From the NCBI GenBank assembly GCA_024276805.1, contig JAJRWJ010000102.1:1-11065 (forward strand): a DNA stretch of 11,065 nt. The letters run 5' to 3'. Below, piece after piece: positions 1 through 7,362 of this stretch. The position numbers and the translations under genes were made by a program. Origin of the DNA: Gammaproteobacteria bacterium. GTDB lineage: Bacteria > Pseudomonadota > Gammaproteobacteria > Methylococcales > Methylomonadaceae. A model generated the notes under the pieces. That model made no database searches and was not told where the DNA came from. It was given only the letters and a program-made list of their open reading frames with translations. The stretch's first letter is position 1. Each line of letters starts with the position of its first letter.

Positions 1-451
1 AGCTGTGTTCACAGTGCAGGATTTTTTCCCGTCGGGTCGTGTAACGGGCGAATTTAATGGCCGCCTCGACCGCTTCGGCGCCGGAATTGGCAAAGAAGAT
101 CTTGTCCAGATTGTCCGGGGTGGTGTTGAGGATTTTTTCCGCCAGCAGGCCGCTCAGCAGCGAGACATCCATCTGCACCAGATTGGGCAGTTCCAGGGTC
201 AGGGTTTCCTGCAGGGCGCTGACCACGGTGGGGTGGTTTCTGCCGATGGCGAACACGCCGAAGCCGCTCAACAGGTCCAGATATTCATTGTCGTCCTGGT
301 CATAGAGATACTGGCCGATGGCCTTCTGATAATTACGGTCATAGCCAATGGTTTTCAGGACCCGCACCATCTGGTTGTTCAGGTATTGTTCATGCAGCTG
401 AAATTTTTCGCTGCGGTGTTCAGAGAGTAGTTCGGCGATGCTGAAAGACAT
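1..451 (-). CDS. hpnO: HpnO-like class III PLP aminotransferase, 5' part only
   Basis: This is the N-terminal 150 residues of a pyridoxal-phosphate aminotransferase; the rest lies beyond the left edge. Residues 49-75 contain the fold-type I class III entry segment (LYDQDDNEYLDLLSGFGVFAIG, then RNHP). Residues 119-136 carry the cofactor phosphate-binding segment FFANSGAEAVEAAIKFAR, with S123-G124-A125-E126. The catalytic lysine would lie outside the window. The ATG at 451 has a GAGGA ribosome binding site at 456-460. The gene follows hpnN by 24 nt on the same strand, so it looks co-transcribed with the hopanoid genes. HpnO proteins are known to make aminobacteriohopanetriol from ribosylhopane, and the position last in a squalene-to-HpnN operon supports that assignment. 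An acetylornithine/ornithine-type aminotransferase of another pathway is the alternative, because the diagnostic C-terminal part is missing. The family is certain; the HpnO assignment is inference from context and general resemblance. Confidence 0.75.
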   Translation of the reverse strand, partial: MSFSIAELLSEHRSEKFQLHEQYLNNQMVRVLKTIGYDRNYQKAIGQYLYDQDDNEYLDLLSGFGVFAIGRNHPTVVSALQETLTLELPNLVQMDVSLLSGLLAEKILNTTPDNLDKIFFANSGAEAVEAAIKFARYTTRREKILHCEHS

Positions 452-475
452 GTTTTCCTCGTGCTATGTCTGGTT

Positions 476-3097
476 TCAAAGGGGAATTTTGTGGCCGCTG
501 AAGGCAGGCAATACTATCAGTGTACAGATCAGGGTAAAAGTGATGCCGATGGCCAGCAGCAGGCCCATGCTGGCAATGCCTGCATGGGCGGTGAATGCCA
601 GGCTGGTGAAACTGCACAACGTGGTCAGGGAACTGAAGAAGACACCGCGGGCGGTGCTGGTCTGGAGCAGATGTTCGCCTTTTTTGAAGCCGGCATGCAG
701 GCGGTGCATGATGTGGATGCCGCTGTCCACGCCCATGCCCATCAACAATGGCAGGGCGATGATGTTGGCAAAATTGAACGGATTATCCAGGATGACGTTG
801 AGTGCGCCGGTGAGCAGGCCGGCAAGCAGCAATGGCCAGATGACCAGCAGCGTGTTGCCAATGCTTCGGAGAATGATCAGCAGCAGGGTGATCAGTATCA
901 ACGCCGCACTGAAGGCCTGAATGAATGCCCTGACCACCGCCTTGCCAGATTCGATGTCGCCGACCGGCAGACCCGTGGCGCTGGCATCGATGCTTTGCAC
1001 CTGCCTGACAAATTCTCTCAGGTTGGCAGGAGAGTTGAGGTCCTGCAGCGGTGTGATCGTGATTTTATACAGGCCACTAGTGCTGACCCAGTGCATGGTC
1101 AGATAGCCCGGCAGATCTTTGAGGGTGAAAGCGTAGGCACTCAAGTGGCGGCTCAACTGCTGCATCGTAAAGGGCAGCAAGCCCAGGATGTTGTCATCCA
1201 GCAGGCGATATTGATCTTTCGGTTGCTCGGCGGCATCGGCAAAGACGATGTATTGGCCAATGTCGCTGTACAGTTTGTGCAGCAACTCCTGGTCGGCATT
1301 GCCAGTGGCATTTTCCAGAGCGGCAGTGATATCGGCCTGCAATGTCACCAGGGCCTGACGGGTATCGGCATGCCGCAATGGGCGATTGAACTGTTCCAGC
1401 TGCGTGCCAAAGATCAGGCCCAGTTCGTCTATGATATCCAGCTTCTGCTCCTGGTGTTCGGCAACGAAACTTTGCAGCGTAATGGTCTTGTCCACGGCTG
1501 GCAAAACCTGCAGTCTTTCAGCCAGCTGCTCTGCAGCCTGCAGGTCGTTCGCCAGTGAAATCAGTACAAAGGGGGAGTCGTCTTTGGACTGCAGCAAATC
1601 CCTGAAGGCCATTACCGATTCGCTGTGCGGGTTTCTCAAATTGACCGGATTGGAATCGAAGCTGAGTTTGCTGAGAAAAAAGATCGACGCAAAAGCCAGC
1701 AGGATGGAAACGATGCGGATCCCGGTGGCATGGTGAAAAGGGAAGGTGCATATGAAATCCGGAAGCCGGGTGGCCTGCAGATGTCTGGGATTGTTCACCG
1801 GCATGATCTGCAGCAGTGCTGGGAGTATGGTCAGGGAGATCAACAGGCCGATAAACATGCCGCCGCCGGATATCAGACCCAGTTCCGAAACGCCCTTGTA
1901 ATCGGTGGGCACGAAGGCAAAAAAACCAATGGAGGTGGTCAGCGCGCAGAGAAACAGGGAGAAGCCCAGGGACTGGATGCTTTCCCTGATCGCTGCGACG
2001 TTTGTTTCGTGGTGTTCCCGGCATTCCCGGTAGCGCAGGCAGATATGGATGGCAAAATCGACGCCCAGGCCGATATACAACACAGCAAAGGCAACGGACA
2101 GGACGTTGAGATGTCCCACCACCAGTGCCGCGTAGGTCGCCGTCAAAATCAGGCCCATGATCAATACGATCAGCGTGGCGAAGACCAGTTTCAGGGAACG
2201 CAGACCGATGACCAGCATGATCAGGATCAGCAGCAGCGCCCCCAGTCCCGCATACACGGTATCGTTGGCCAGCGTTTCCAGTTCTTCCTGCTCCAGCGCC
2301 TTTTCACCAGTCAGACGAATGCTGACCCCCGGCAGTCCGGATTCGATCTGGTGGATTGCCGCATGGGCGAAATCCAGCGCATGCTCCGCCGGCAGCAGTT
2401 TCTGAAAATCGACTTTGGGTTTGGCGCTGACAATATGCCGGTAGTGCTGTGCAGACCTGTCATCGCCGATGGTCAGCAGTTGCTGCCAGGAAAGCGGGTG
2501 ATTCTGCCCGGACTGCACGGAGACGATCGACTGATCGATTTTCCGCAGCAGCGGGTTCAGGTCCGTCGGCAGATCGTTTTCCTGATCGTTCAATGCCTTG
2601 CCGATCATTTCCAGCAGTCCGGCAAGATGATAGTTCTGGGCGAGATAGCCGATGAAGGGCTGCGCATCGCTCAGTTTCACCGACAGGTCTTCCAGTGCGT
2701 TCAAGTCCAGATAAAGAAACCCCTGCTGCTGAAAGAAAGCATTGTCGTCATTGATATAGACATAGTCGAACAGCTGGTCCTGTCCGTGCAGAATTTTTAT
2801 CAGGCGTCTTGCCGCAATGGCTGACAGTTCCGGAATGGGGGCCTCGACGACGAACAGAATGGTGCCGGCATCCTGGGGAAAGGCTTTTTCCCAGCGGAAG
2901 CGGTTTTGCTGAAAAGGCAGGTCCGGAGAAAGCAGTTCCGAGGTGTCGGTGTTCACGCCCAGGTTGTTGATCGTGTAGTGCAGCCCGGCGGCGCAGGCCA
3001 GCGTGGCCAGCAGCACCAACAGCCACGGAAAGCGGAGCATGATGTTGCCGCACCAGCAGATGAACCGATTGATGCGGGATGTCGTTTGTGAACTCAT
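476..3097 (-). CDS. hpnN: HpnN, hopanoid-associated RND/MMPL-type transporter
   Basis: An 873-residue inner-membrane protein with the duplicated RND/MMPL layout. A membrane helix at about 22-42 is followed by a large periplasmic loop to about 280 and a cluster of helices at about 282-432. A second copy follows: a helix at about 458-476, a loop to about 722, and helices at about 724-866. Both halves carry the TM4 signature GxGVDxxIH (G343 to H351 and G787 to H795). Their aspartates D347 and D791 are the expected proton-relay residues. The length fits HpnN. In Rhodopseudomonas palustris, HpnN is known to be needed to move hopanoids to the outer membrane, so the same lipid-export role is inferred here. 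The ATG at 3097 overlaps the hpnG stop by 4 nt (ATGA), which implies translational coupling. Other MMPL lipid exporters share the fold, but the neighbours make HpnN by far the best name. Confidence 0.95.
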   Translation of the reverse strand: MSSQTTSRINRFICWCGNIMLRFPWLLVLLATLACAAGLHYTINNLGVNTDTSELLSPDLPFQQNRFRWEKAFPQDAGTILFVVEAPIPELSAIAARRLIKILHGQDQLFDYVYINDDNAFFQQQGFLYLDLNALEDLSVKLSDAQPFIGYLAQNYHLAGLLEMIGKALNDQENDLPTDLNPLLRKIDQSIVSVQSGQNHPLSWQQLLTIGDDRSAQHYRHIVSAKPKVDFQKLLPAEHALDFAHAAIHQIESGLPGVSIRLTGEKALEQEELETLANDTVYAGLGALLLILIMLVIGLRSLKLVFATLIVLIMGLILTATYAALVVGHLNVLSVAFAVLYIGLGVDFAIHICLRYRECREHHETNVAAIRESIQSLGFSLFLCALTTSIGFFAFVPTDYKGVSELGLISGGGMFIGLLISLTILPALLQIMPVNNPRHLQATRLPDFICTFPFHHATGIRIVSILLAFASIFFLSKLSFDSNPVNLRNPHSESVMAFRDLLQSKDDSPFVLISLANDLQAAEQLAERLQVLPAVDKTITLQSFVAEHQEQKLDIIDELGLIFGTQLEQFNRPLRHADTRQALVTLQADITAALENATGNADQELLHKLYSDIGQYIVFADAAEQPKDQYRLLDDNILGLLPFTMQQLSRHLSAYAFTLKDLPGYLTMHWVSTSGLYKITITPLQDLNSPANLREFVRQVQSIDASATGLPVGDIESGKAVVRAFIQAFSAALILITLLLIILRSIGNTLLVIWPLLLAGLLTGALNVILDNPFNFANIIALPLLMGMGVDSGIHIMHRLHAGFKKGEHLLQTSTARGVFFSSLTTLCSFTSLAFTAHAGIASMGLLLAIGITFTLICTLIVLPAFSGHKIPL

Positions 3098-3831
3098 GGC
3101 TGTTGGTAAATTTGTGTTTGGTCGACAGTGTACGCCAACGTCTGCTCCAGATCCCGGGCAATGTATTGCAGCTTGTCGGTCGCTGCATGAAAATGCCTTC
3201 CGAGTTTGATCAGGCCTGGTATTTCCCGGGGGTGGCGGACGATAAAGGACAGCAAACGCAGCAGCTTGACCCGACCCTGGTCATCGAGTGCATGGGCGAT
3301 AGCGTTGGGCAGATTCATGTCCGCCGGATCGGCAATGCAGCGAATGGCAAGAAACGGGATCCCGTATCGCAACGCCGTTCTGGCGATGGCAACACTTTCC
3401 ATGTCGACGGCAGAGCAGCCATGCGTTTCCCGCAAGGTCCGTTTTTCCAGACTGGTTGCGACCAGATGACTGCTTTCGCAGATCGGCGCACTGCTCAATT
3501 CACCGGCTGCGGCCAGGCGGGCAATGATTTGCCGATGCCATCCATTATCGGCGAAGTACTGTTCCAGGTTTTCGGCAATCAGGACTTCCGGCACCACCAG
3601 GTCTCCAGGCTGCAGTGAAGTATCCAGCGCTGCCGCGCATCCCCAGCTGACCAGCCTGCCACAGCCTTTGTCGATCAGCAGCCTGGCGGCGCTGCGGGCA
3701 TTGTCGATGCCGACACCGGCGCAGGCGACCATGACATGGGCAGACAGGTTGGTACAGCTGCCGGTTGCGATTTTCTTTCTGGTCAGGGTGGCAAGTTCTT
3801 CCGGCAGGGATACGATAATTCCGGTAATCAC
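3094..3831 (-). CDS. hpnG: HpnG, adenosylhopane nucleoside phosphorylase/nucleosidase
   Basis: A 245-residue protein of the purine nucleoside phosphorylase/nucleosidase superfamily. Visible elements are the N-terminal strand MITGIIVSLPEEL, the glycine-rich segment SWGCAAALDTSLQPGDLVVP (62-81), the ribose/base-binding motif VDMES (142-146), and RCIADPAD (164-171) with the acidic residues expected to protonate the purine. HpnG is known to release adenine from adenosylhopane, giving ribosylhopane or its phosphate, the step after HpnH. I chose the GTG at 3831 because it forms a GTGA overlap with the shc stop and puts the conserved ITGI strand at the N-terminus. No clear Shine-Dalgarno precedes it, so coupling to shc is likely. 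A longer reading from a GTG at 3870 would add 13 poorly fitting residues and overlap shc by 43 nt. The stop overlaps the hpnN start (ATGA). Confidence 0.92.
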   Translation of the reverse strand: MITGIIVSLPEELATLTRKKIATGSCTNLSAHVMVACAGVGIDNARSAARLLIDKGCGRLVSWGCAAALDTSLQPGDLVVPEVLIAENLEQYFADNGWHRQIIARLAAAGELSSAPICESSHLVATSLEKRTLRETHGCSAVDMESVAIARTALRYGIPFLAIRCIADPADMNLPNAIAHALDDQGRVKLLRLLSFIVRHPREIPGLIKLGRHFHAATDKLQYIARDLEQTLAYTVDQTQIYQQP

Positions 3832-5810
3832 TGTTGCTGGAAATAATTGCGGTATCTTCCCAGAGCCCACAGGGGGAAGAACTTGTCGTAACCGTGATAT
3901 TTCAGGTAGAAAACCTTCGGGAAGCCGGGAGCGGTAAAGCAGGGATCATCCCAGACTCCGTCTTCCTTTTGCGTGGACAAAAGATATTCGATGCCGGCCT
4001 TGACTTCCGGACTTTCCGTTTCTCCGGCGGCCATCAGACCCAGCAATGCCCAGGCGGTCTGGAACGCCGTGCTGGTATGGAACCGGCCACGCAGGCTGTC
4101 ATCGTGGTAGCTCATGTTGTCTTCCCCCCAGCCGCCATCGGCACGCTGCATGTTTTTCAGCCATTGCACCGCCTTGCTGAACATCGGGTCGCTCCTGGGA
4201 AGGTCCGTCTGTTCCAGGGCCAGCAGCACCGACCAGGTGCCATAGATATAATTGGTACCCCAGCGGCCAAACCAGGAGCCGTCTTCCTCCTGTTCCTCGC
4301 GCAGGTAATTCAGGGTACGCTCCAGGGCCGCTCTGTATTCGTCGTGGCCGCGTCTGACCTGGTAGGCCATCAGCATCGCACAGCGGGCGCTGACGTCGGC
4401 GGTCGGAGGATCCAGCAGGGCGCCATGGTCGGCAAAGGGGATTTCATCCAGGTAATAGCAGGTGTTGTCGCGATCGAACGCGCCAAAGCCACCATTTCTG
4501 GACTGCATGGCGACTATCCAGCGGGTCGCCCGGTGCAGCGATTCATCCAGATCCGGCAGGTCGGATCCGGACATGGCAACGGCCACCATGGCGGTATCGT
4601 CGACATCGGGATAATGGGGATTCTCGAACTGAAAGGCCCAGCCGCCGCCTTCGACGCCGGGAGGGCAGGAATCCTGCCAGTCACCCGGTTCATGGTGCAG
4701 CTGTTTGCTTTTCAGCCAGTGATAGGCGCGCTGCATGCTGTCATGGGTACCCTGCAGATCCGTCTCTTGCAGGGCCAGCGCCGCCAGTCCGGTATCCCAG
4801 ATCGGTGAAAGACAGGGTTGACAATAGGCTTCGTGTTCCTTGACCACCAGCAACTTTTGCAGAGCCTTGCGTGCCGTCACGACCTGTTCGTCGTCCGGGG
4901 ACATGCCCAGCAGCAGCATGGCCTGATAGGCATTGACCATGGCCGGGAAGATGCCTCCCAGCCCGTCTTCACCATTCAGGCGTTCCATGAACCAGTCCTT
5001 CGCCTTGTTGATGGCGCGCTGATGCATGCTGTCGGTAATGAGCGGACGGGTATGGCGGCCCAGCCAGTCCAGAAACAGAAAAAACTTGTTCAGCAGCGTG
5101 CGTTCCGGAAAATAATGTTTTTCCTTGTCCGGATGGGTGACGAACAATTCCAGGATATCGATATTGTGCGGATGTTTCGCCCTGGCTTTCAGTGTGCAAA
5201 GAATGAACAGCGGTACCATGACCGTTCTGGACCAGTAGGAGACCTTGCTCAGATGAAAAGGGAACCAGGAGGGCAGCAGCATGATTTCCACCGGAATATA
5301 GGGCACACCCCGCCAGGGCAGCTGCTCGAAGATTGCCAGGGCGATGCGCGTGAAGACATTGGCTTTGGCCGCGCCGCCCTGCGCTAATATGTATTCCCGC
5401 AATTTCCGCATGTGCGGAGCATTGGCACTGTCACCGGCCAGTTTTAGCGCATAGTAGACTTTTACCGAGCAGCTGATATCGCCTGGACCGCCGGCAAACA
5501 GCGGGTAGCTGCCATCGTCGGACTGTCTGGCGCGCAGATAGTTGGCAATTTTGTACTGCAGGATTTCATCGATATCATCCAGATAGTGCATCAGCATGAT
5601 GTATTCGGCAGGGATGGTGCAGTCGGCTTCCAGTTCGAAGACCCAGTAACCCTCTTCAGCCTGTAGATCCAGTAATTTCTGTCGGGCGTTTGTGATGGCT
5701 TTTTCCAGCCGCGCCTGGTCGCTTTCAAAGACAGTCGCTGAATCGCGCGCCACATCTGCTGATTCTTGAGTTACAGCGTAATTCAATTCTGTACAGGATT
5801 CGGTCAACAT
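3828..5810 (-). CDS. shc: Squalene-hopene cyclase (HpnF)
   Basis: A 660-residue class II triterpene cyclase that converts squalene to hopene/hopanol as a monotopic inner-membrane enzyme. The protonating motif DVDDTA lies at 402-407, with central acid D404. Several QW-type repeats are visible: QSRNGGFG (436-443), QEEDGSWFGRWG (507-518), QRADGGWG (555-562) and QKEDGVWDD (614-622). PCLSPIWDT (332-340) and DPPTADVSAR (467-476) are further family blocks. The length matches proteobacterial cyclases. The position equivalent to His451 of the Alicyclobacillus enzyme appears to be R476. I chose the ATG at 5810 because AAAGGA (5817-5822) sits 6 nt upstream and the start follows the squalene synthase stop by 10 nt. 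An in-frame ATG at 5879 would add 23 residues inside the upstream gene and is less likely. The stop overlaps hpnG by 4 nt. Confidence 0.97.
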   Translation of the reverse strand: MLTESCTELNYAVTQESADVARDSATVFESDQARLEKAITNARQKLLDLQAEEGYWVFELEADCTIPAEYIMLMHYLDDIDEILQYKIANYLRARQSDDGSYPLFAGGPGDISCSVKVYYALKLAGDSANAPHMRKLREYILAQGGAAKANVFTRIALAIFEQLPWRGVPYIPVEIMLLPSWFPFHLSKVSYWSRTVMVPLFILCTLKARAKHPHNIDILELFVTHPDKEKHYFPERTLLNKFFLFLDWLGRHTRPLITDSMHQRAINKAKDWFMERLNGEDGLGGIFPAMVNAYQAMLLLGMSPDDEQVVTARKALQKLLVVKEHEAYCQPCLSPIWDTGLAALALQETDLQGTHDSMQRAYHWLKSKQLHHEPGDWQDSCPPGVEGGGWAFQFENPHYPDVDDTAMVAVAMSGSDLPDLDESLHRATRWIVAMQSRNGGFGAFDRDNTCYYLDEIPFADHGALLDPPTADVSARCAMLMAYQVRRGHDEYRAALERTLNYLREEQEEDGSWFGRWGTNYIYGTWSVLLALEQTDLPRSDPMFSKAVQWLKNMQRADGGWGEDNMSYHDDSLRGRFHTSTAFQTAWALLGLMAAGETESPEVKAGIEYLLSTQKEDGVWDDPCFTAPGFPKVFYLKYHGYDKFFPLWALGRYRNYFQQQ

Positions 5811-5816
5811 AACGCT

Positions 5817-5822
5817 TCCTTT
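5817..5822 (-). promoter_or_regulatory. Ribosome binding site that fixes the shc start
   Basis: On the minus strand AAAGGA lies 6 nt before the ATG at 5810. It straddles the stop codon of squalene synthase (5821-5823). It supports 5810 rather than the in-frame ATG at 5879 as the cyclase start. Confidence 0.75.
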
Positions 5823-6915
5823 ATGGCTGAGTTGCTGAAGATTGTGGTGAATACTGCCAATCCGGGCTTTCCAGCCCATGGCTAGTCAAATAAAAGAGCA
5901 GGGACAACAGGGCATTGCTGCGGCCAGTCAGTCGGGTGGCGAGGATCGTTGCCTTGACGCTCCTGCGGGAAATCTTTACCTGGCTGGAGTCGTTGAAACC
6001 CAGATTCTGGCGGATTTTTTTCAAGGTCAACACGGCCATGCCCAACGCCCACAGGCAGAAGTTGCGGATGCCGGTTTCATGGCTGGGAATCAGCTGGGTA
6101 AAACGCAGTGCGTTTTGTAGATGCTGGTGGGCAATACTGATCAGGTGCTGCAGTCCCAGCTGAAAATTGGCGTCGCTGGTCTCCGGTCCGAGTTGTTTCA
6201 GGTCGAAGCCGACTTCGCTGAAAATATCCTGAGGCAGCCAGCAAACACCACGTTTGGCGTCATCCCAGATGTCCTTGAGAATGTTGGTCATCTGCAGGCC
6301 CTGGCCGAAGGACACGGACAGCTGCAGCAGCTGTTCCCGGTGTCTGGCAATTTCCGGAGAATAATGACAGAACAGTCTGCTCAGCATTTCGCCAACGCAG
6401 CCCGCCACGTAATAACAGTATTTGTCCATTTCCGCCATGGTCGCCAGTCCGTCGTGCAGGTTTTGCGCCTGGAATACCGGCATGCCTTCGGCCATGGTGG
6501 CGACGCAGCTGGCCAGTGCCTCGATCTGTTCGTCGTCGAAGCGGTGGGTGATGGCTATCACGCGCGGGATCTGCTGGATCAGGCTGTGTTCGGCAGGGAT
6601 GGTCTGCTCGGACAGCAGCGGCGCCAGCTCCCGGGCAAAGGTTTCAGCCTGTTCACCGGAATTGACCACTGCGACGAAACGCGAACAGAAATCCCTTTTC
6701 TGATCTGCATTCAGGGAGACTTCATCTTCGATGGTGTCGACGATGCGACACAACAGGTAGGCGTTGGCGACAGGCTGATACAGGGAATCCGGCAGCTGCG
6801 GGATGGTCAGCGCAAAGGTCCGGGAAACACCTTCCAGCAGAACATCCTGGAATGCCTTGTCGTCTATCTGCTCCAGGCTTTCCGGATTGTCGACTGAGAT
6901 TTGAAGTCCGTTCAT
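5821..6915 (-). CDS. sqs: Squalene synthase (farnesyl-diphosphate farnesyltransferase)
   Basis: A 364-residue head-to-head prenyl synthase of the trans-isoprenyl diphosphate fold. The two aspartate-rich motifs are DTIED (60-64) and NILKDIWDD (211-219). Between them is YCYYVAG (166-172), very close to the YCHYVAG block of eukaryotic-type squalene synthases, and the N-terminus has VSRTFALTIPQLP (30-42). The segment from about 282 to 318 (NFCLWALGMAVLTL, then QVKISRR) resembles the C-terminal block eukaryotic enzymes need for the NADPH-dependent second half-reaction. I therefore infer that it makes squalene from two farnesyl diphosphates by itself, unlike the HpnC/HpnD pair that works with HpnE. 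A hydrophobic stretch at about 335-345 could be a weak membrane contact. The ATG at 6915 has no clear Shine-Dalgarno and no in-frame alternative upstream. A dehydrosqualene or phytoene synthase is the alternative, but the neighbouring cyclase argues for squalene. Confidence 0.9.
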   Translation of the reverse strand: MNGLQISVDNPESLEQIDDKAFQDVLLEGVSRTFALTIPQLPDSLYQPVANAYLLCRIVDTIEDEVSLNADQKRDFCSRFVAVVNSGEQAETFARELAPLLSEQTIPAEHSLIQQIPRVIAITHRFDDEQIEALASCVATMAEGMPVFQAQNLHDGLATMAEMDKYCYYVAGCVGEMLSRLFCHYSPEIARHREQLLQLSVSFGQGLQMTNILKDIWDDAKRGVCWLPQDIFSEVGFDLKQLGPETSDANFQLGLQHLISIAHQHLQNALRFTQLIPSHETGIRNFCLWALGMAVLTLKKIRQNLGFNDSSQVKISRRSVKATILATRLTGRSNALLSLLFYLTSHGLESPDWQYSPQSSATQP

Positions 6916-6947
6916 GATGGGTGCCGTGGTCTGTTGATTTGGTTCAT
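6912..6947 (-). CDS. Possible 11-codon leader peptide upstream of squalene synthase
   Basis: Within the predicted 5' leader, an ATG at 6947 opens a short frame encoding MNQINRPRHPS. Its TGA overlaps the squalene synthase ATG as ATGA, the same coupling arrangement seen between the downstream genes. It starts about 20 nt after the predicted transcription start. There is no convincing Shine-Dalgarno in front of it and it may be chance. If translated, it would explain how squalene synthase is initiated without its own strong ribosome binding site. This is inference only. Confidence 0.25.
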   Translation of the reverse strand: MNQINRPRHPS

Positions 6948-6974
6948 GTTGCTTGTTTGCGCAGTAATGGTTGG

Positions 6975-7003
6975 ATTATAAGGTGGTTGTTGGCATAATG
7001 CAA
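6975..7003 (-). promoter_or_regulatory. Sigma70-type promoter for the sqs-shc-hpnG-hpnN-hpnO block
   Basis: On the minus strand a perfect -10 TATAAT (6980-6975) lies 17 bp after TTGCAT (7003-6998). Read with an 18-bp spacer, the -35 becomes TTTGCA, which matches consensus at 4 of 6 positions. Transcription would begin near 6968 and leave a leader of about 53 nt before the squalene synthase ATG. It is the best promoter match I found in the intergenic region. The weak -35 hints that an activator could take part. Confidence 0.6.
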
Positions 7004-7202
7004 AATAATGTTGTTTTTATGCGAAATACAAAGGTAGGTGCTGCGGTTTTCCATACATATTTTCACGCTGTCGTGCTGACCGCCCTTATGGTATCTTTAT
7101 TTGTCCGGTTTATTAATATAAGGCAATGAATCTCGTATATTTTATGCTTCGTTCTGTTGTTTGTTGCAGATCGGCAAGTAGCCATTCGGGATGTTCCTTA
7201 TT

Positions 7203-7213
7203 GGTCACTGACC
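7203..7213. repeat. Perfect palindrome GGTCA-C-TGACC, candidate operator half
   Basis: The sequence GGTCACTGACC is a perfect 5-1-5 inverted repeat in the divergent intergenic region. CTGAC at 7208-7212 can also pair with GTCAG at 7222-7226. Its centre lies 31 bp from that of the next palindrome (7234-7244), close to three helical turns. Binding by a dimeric regulator is speculation. One such palindrome is expected about every thousand positions by chance. Confidence 0.35.
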
Positions 7214-7233
7214 GGTATTTTGTCAGCGAAAAA

Positions 7234-7244
7234 CTGGAGTCCAG
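7234..7244. repeat. Perfect palindrome CTGGA-G-TCCAG, candidate operator half
   Basis: A second perfect 5-1-5 inverted repeat lies 20 nt after the first. The two differ in sequence, so they need not bind the same protein. They could also form small hairpins if transcribed in the hpnH leader. Confidence 0.3.
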
Positions 7245-7340
7245 GACAAAAACATTGTATTCTAGTCATTATTTATGTAACCGATTGTATTTTAAAGTGG
7301 CATAAAAAAATTCAAGGTCATTGCAGGTAATCTGCGGTGT

Positions 7341-7362
7341 CCGGTAAACGAAATTTTGCCGG
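7341..7362 (+). promoter_or_regulatory. Leader hairpin with T-rich tail upstream of hpnH (possible attenuator)
   Basis: CCGGTAAA (7341-7348) pairs with TTTGCCGG (7355-7362) through 8 base pairs, one of them a G-U wobble, around a 6-nt loop. A T-rich stretch begins just after (TCTGTATTTTTATTGTTGTT, 7363-7382). This resembles an imperfect intrinsic terminator about 125 nt before hpnH. The T-run is interrupted and the stem is short, so it may be a leaky attenuator, an RNA-stability element, or nothing. It matters only if transcription starts upstream of it, which I cannot show. Confidence 0.35.

Noticed and set aside
461..1558. Long plus-strand open frame opposite hpnN, rich in Gln, Gly and Asp
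   Set aside because: It is antisense to a well-supported RND transporter and has no recognisable domain. The Gln-rich composition is what the reverse reading of Leu codons (CTG) gives.
1625..2824. 399-codon plus-strand open frame opposite hpnN
   Set aside because: Same reason: the compositional shadow of the coding strand, with no family resemblance.
3834..4808. 324-codon plus-strand open frame opposite the squalene-hopene cyclase
   Set aside because: Entirely antisense to a cyclase with intact catalytic motifs; no domain recognised.
5811..5879. 23-residue N-terminal extension of the squalene-hopene cyclase
   Set aside because: It overlaps the end of squalene synthase, while the ATG at 5810 has a well-spaced AAAGGA.
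6121..6897. 258-codon plus-strand open frame opposite squalene synthase
   Set aside because: Antisense to an intact enzyme; no recognisable protein features.
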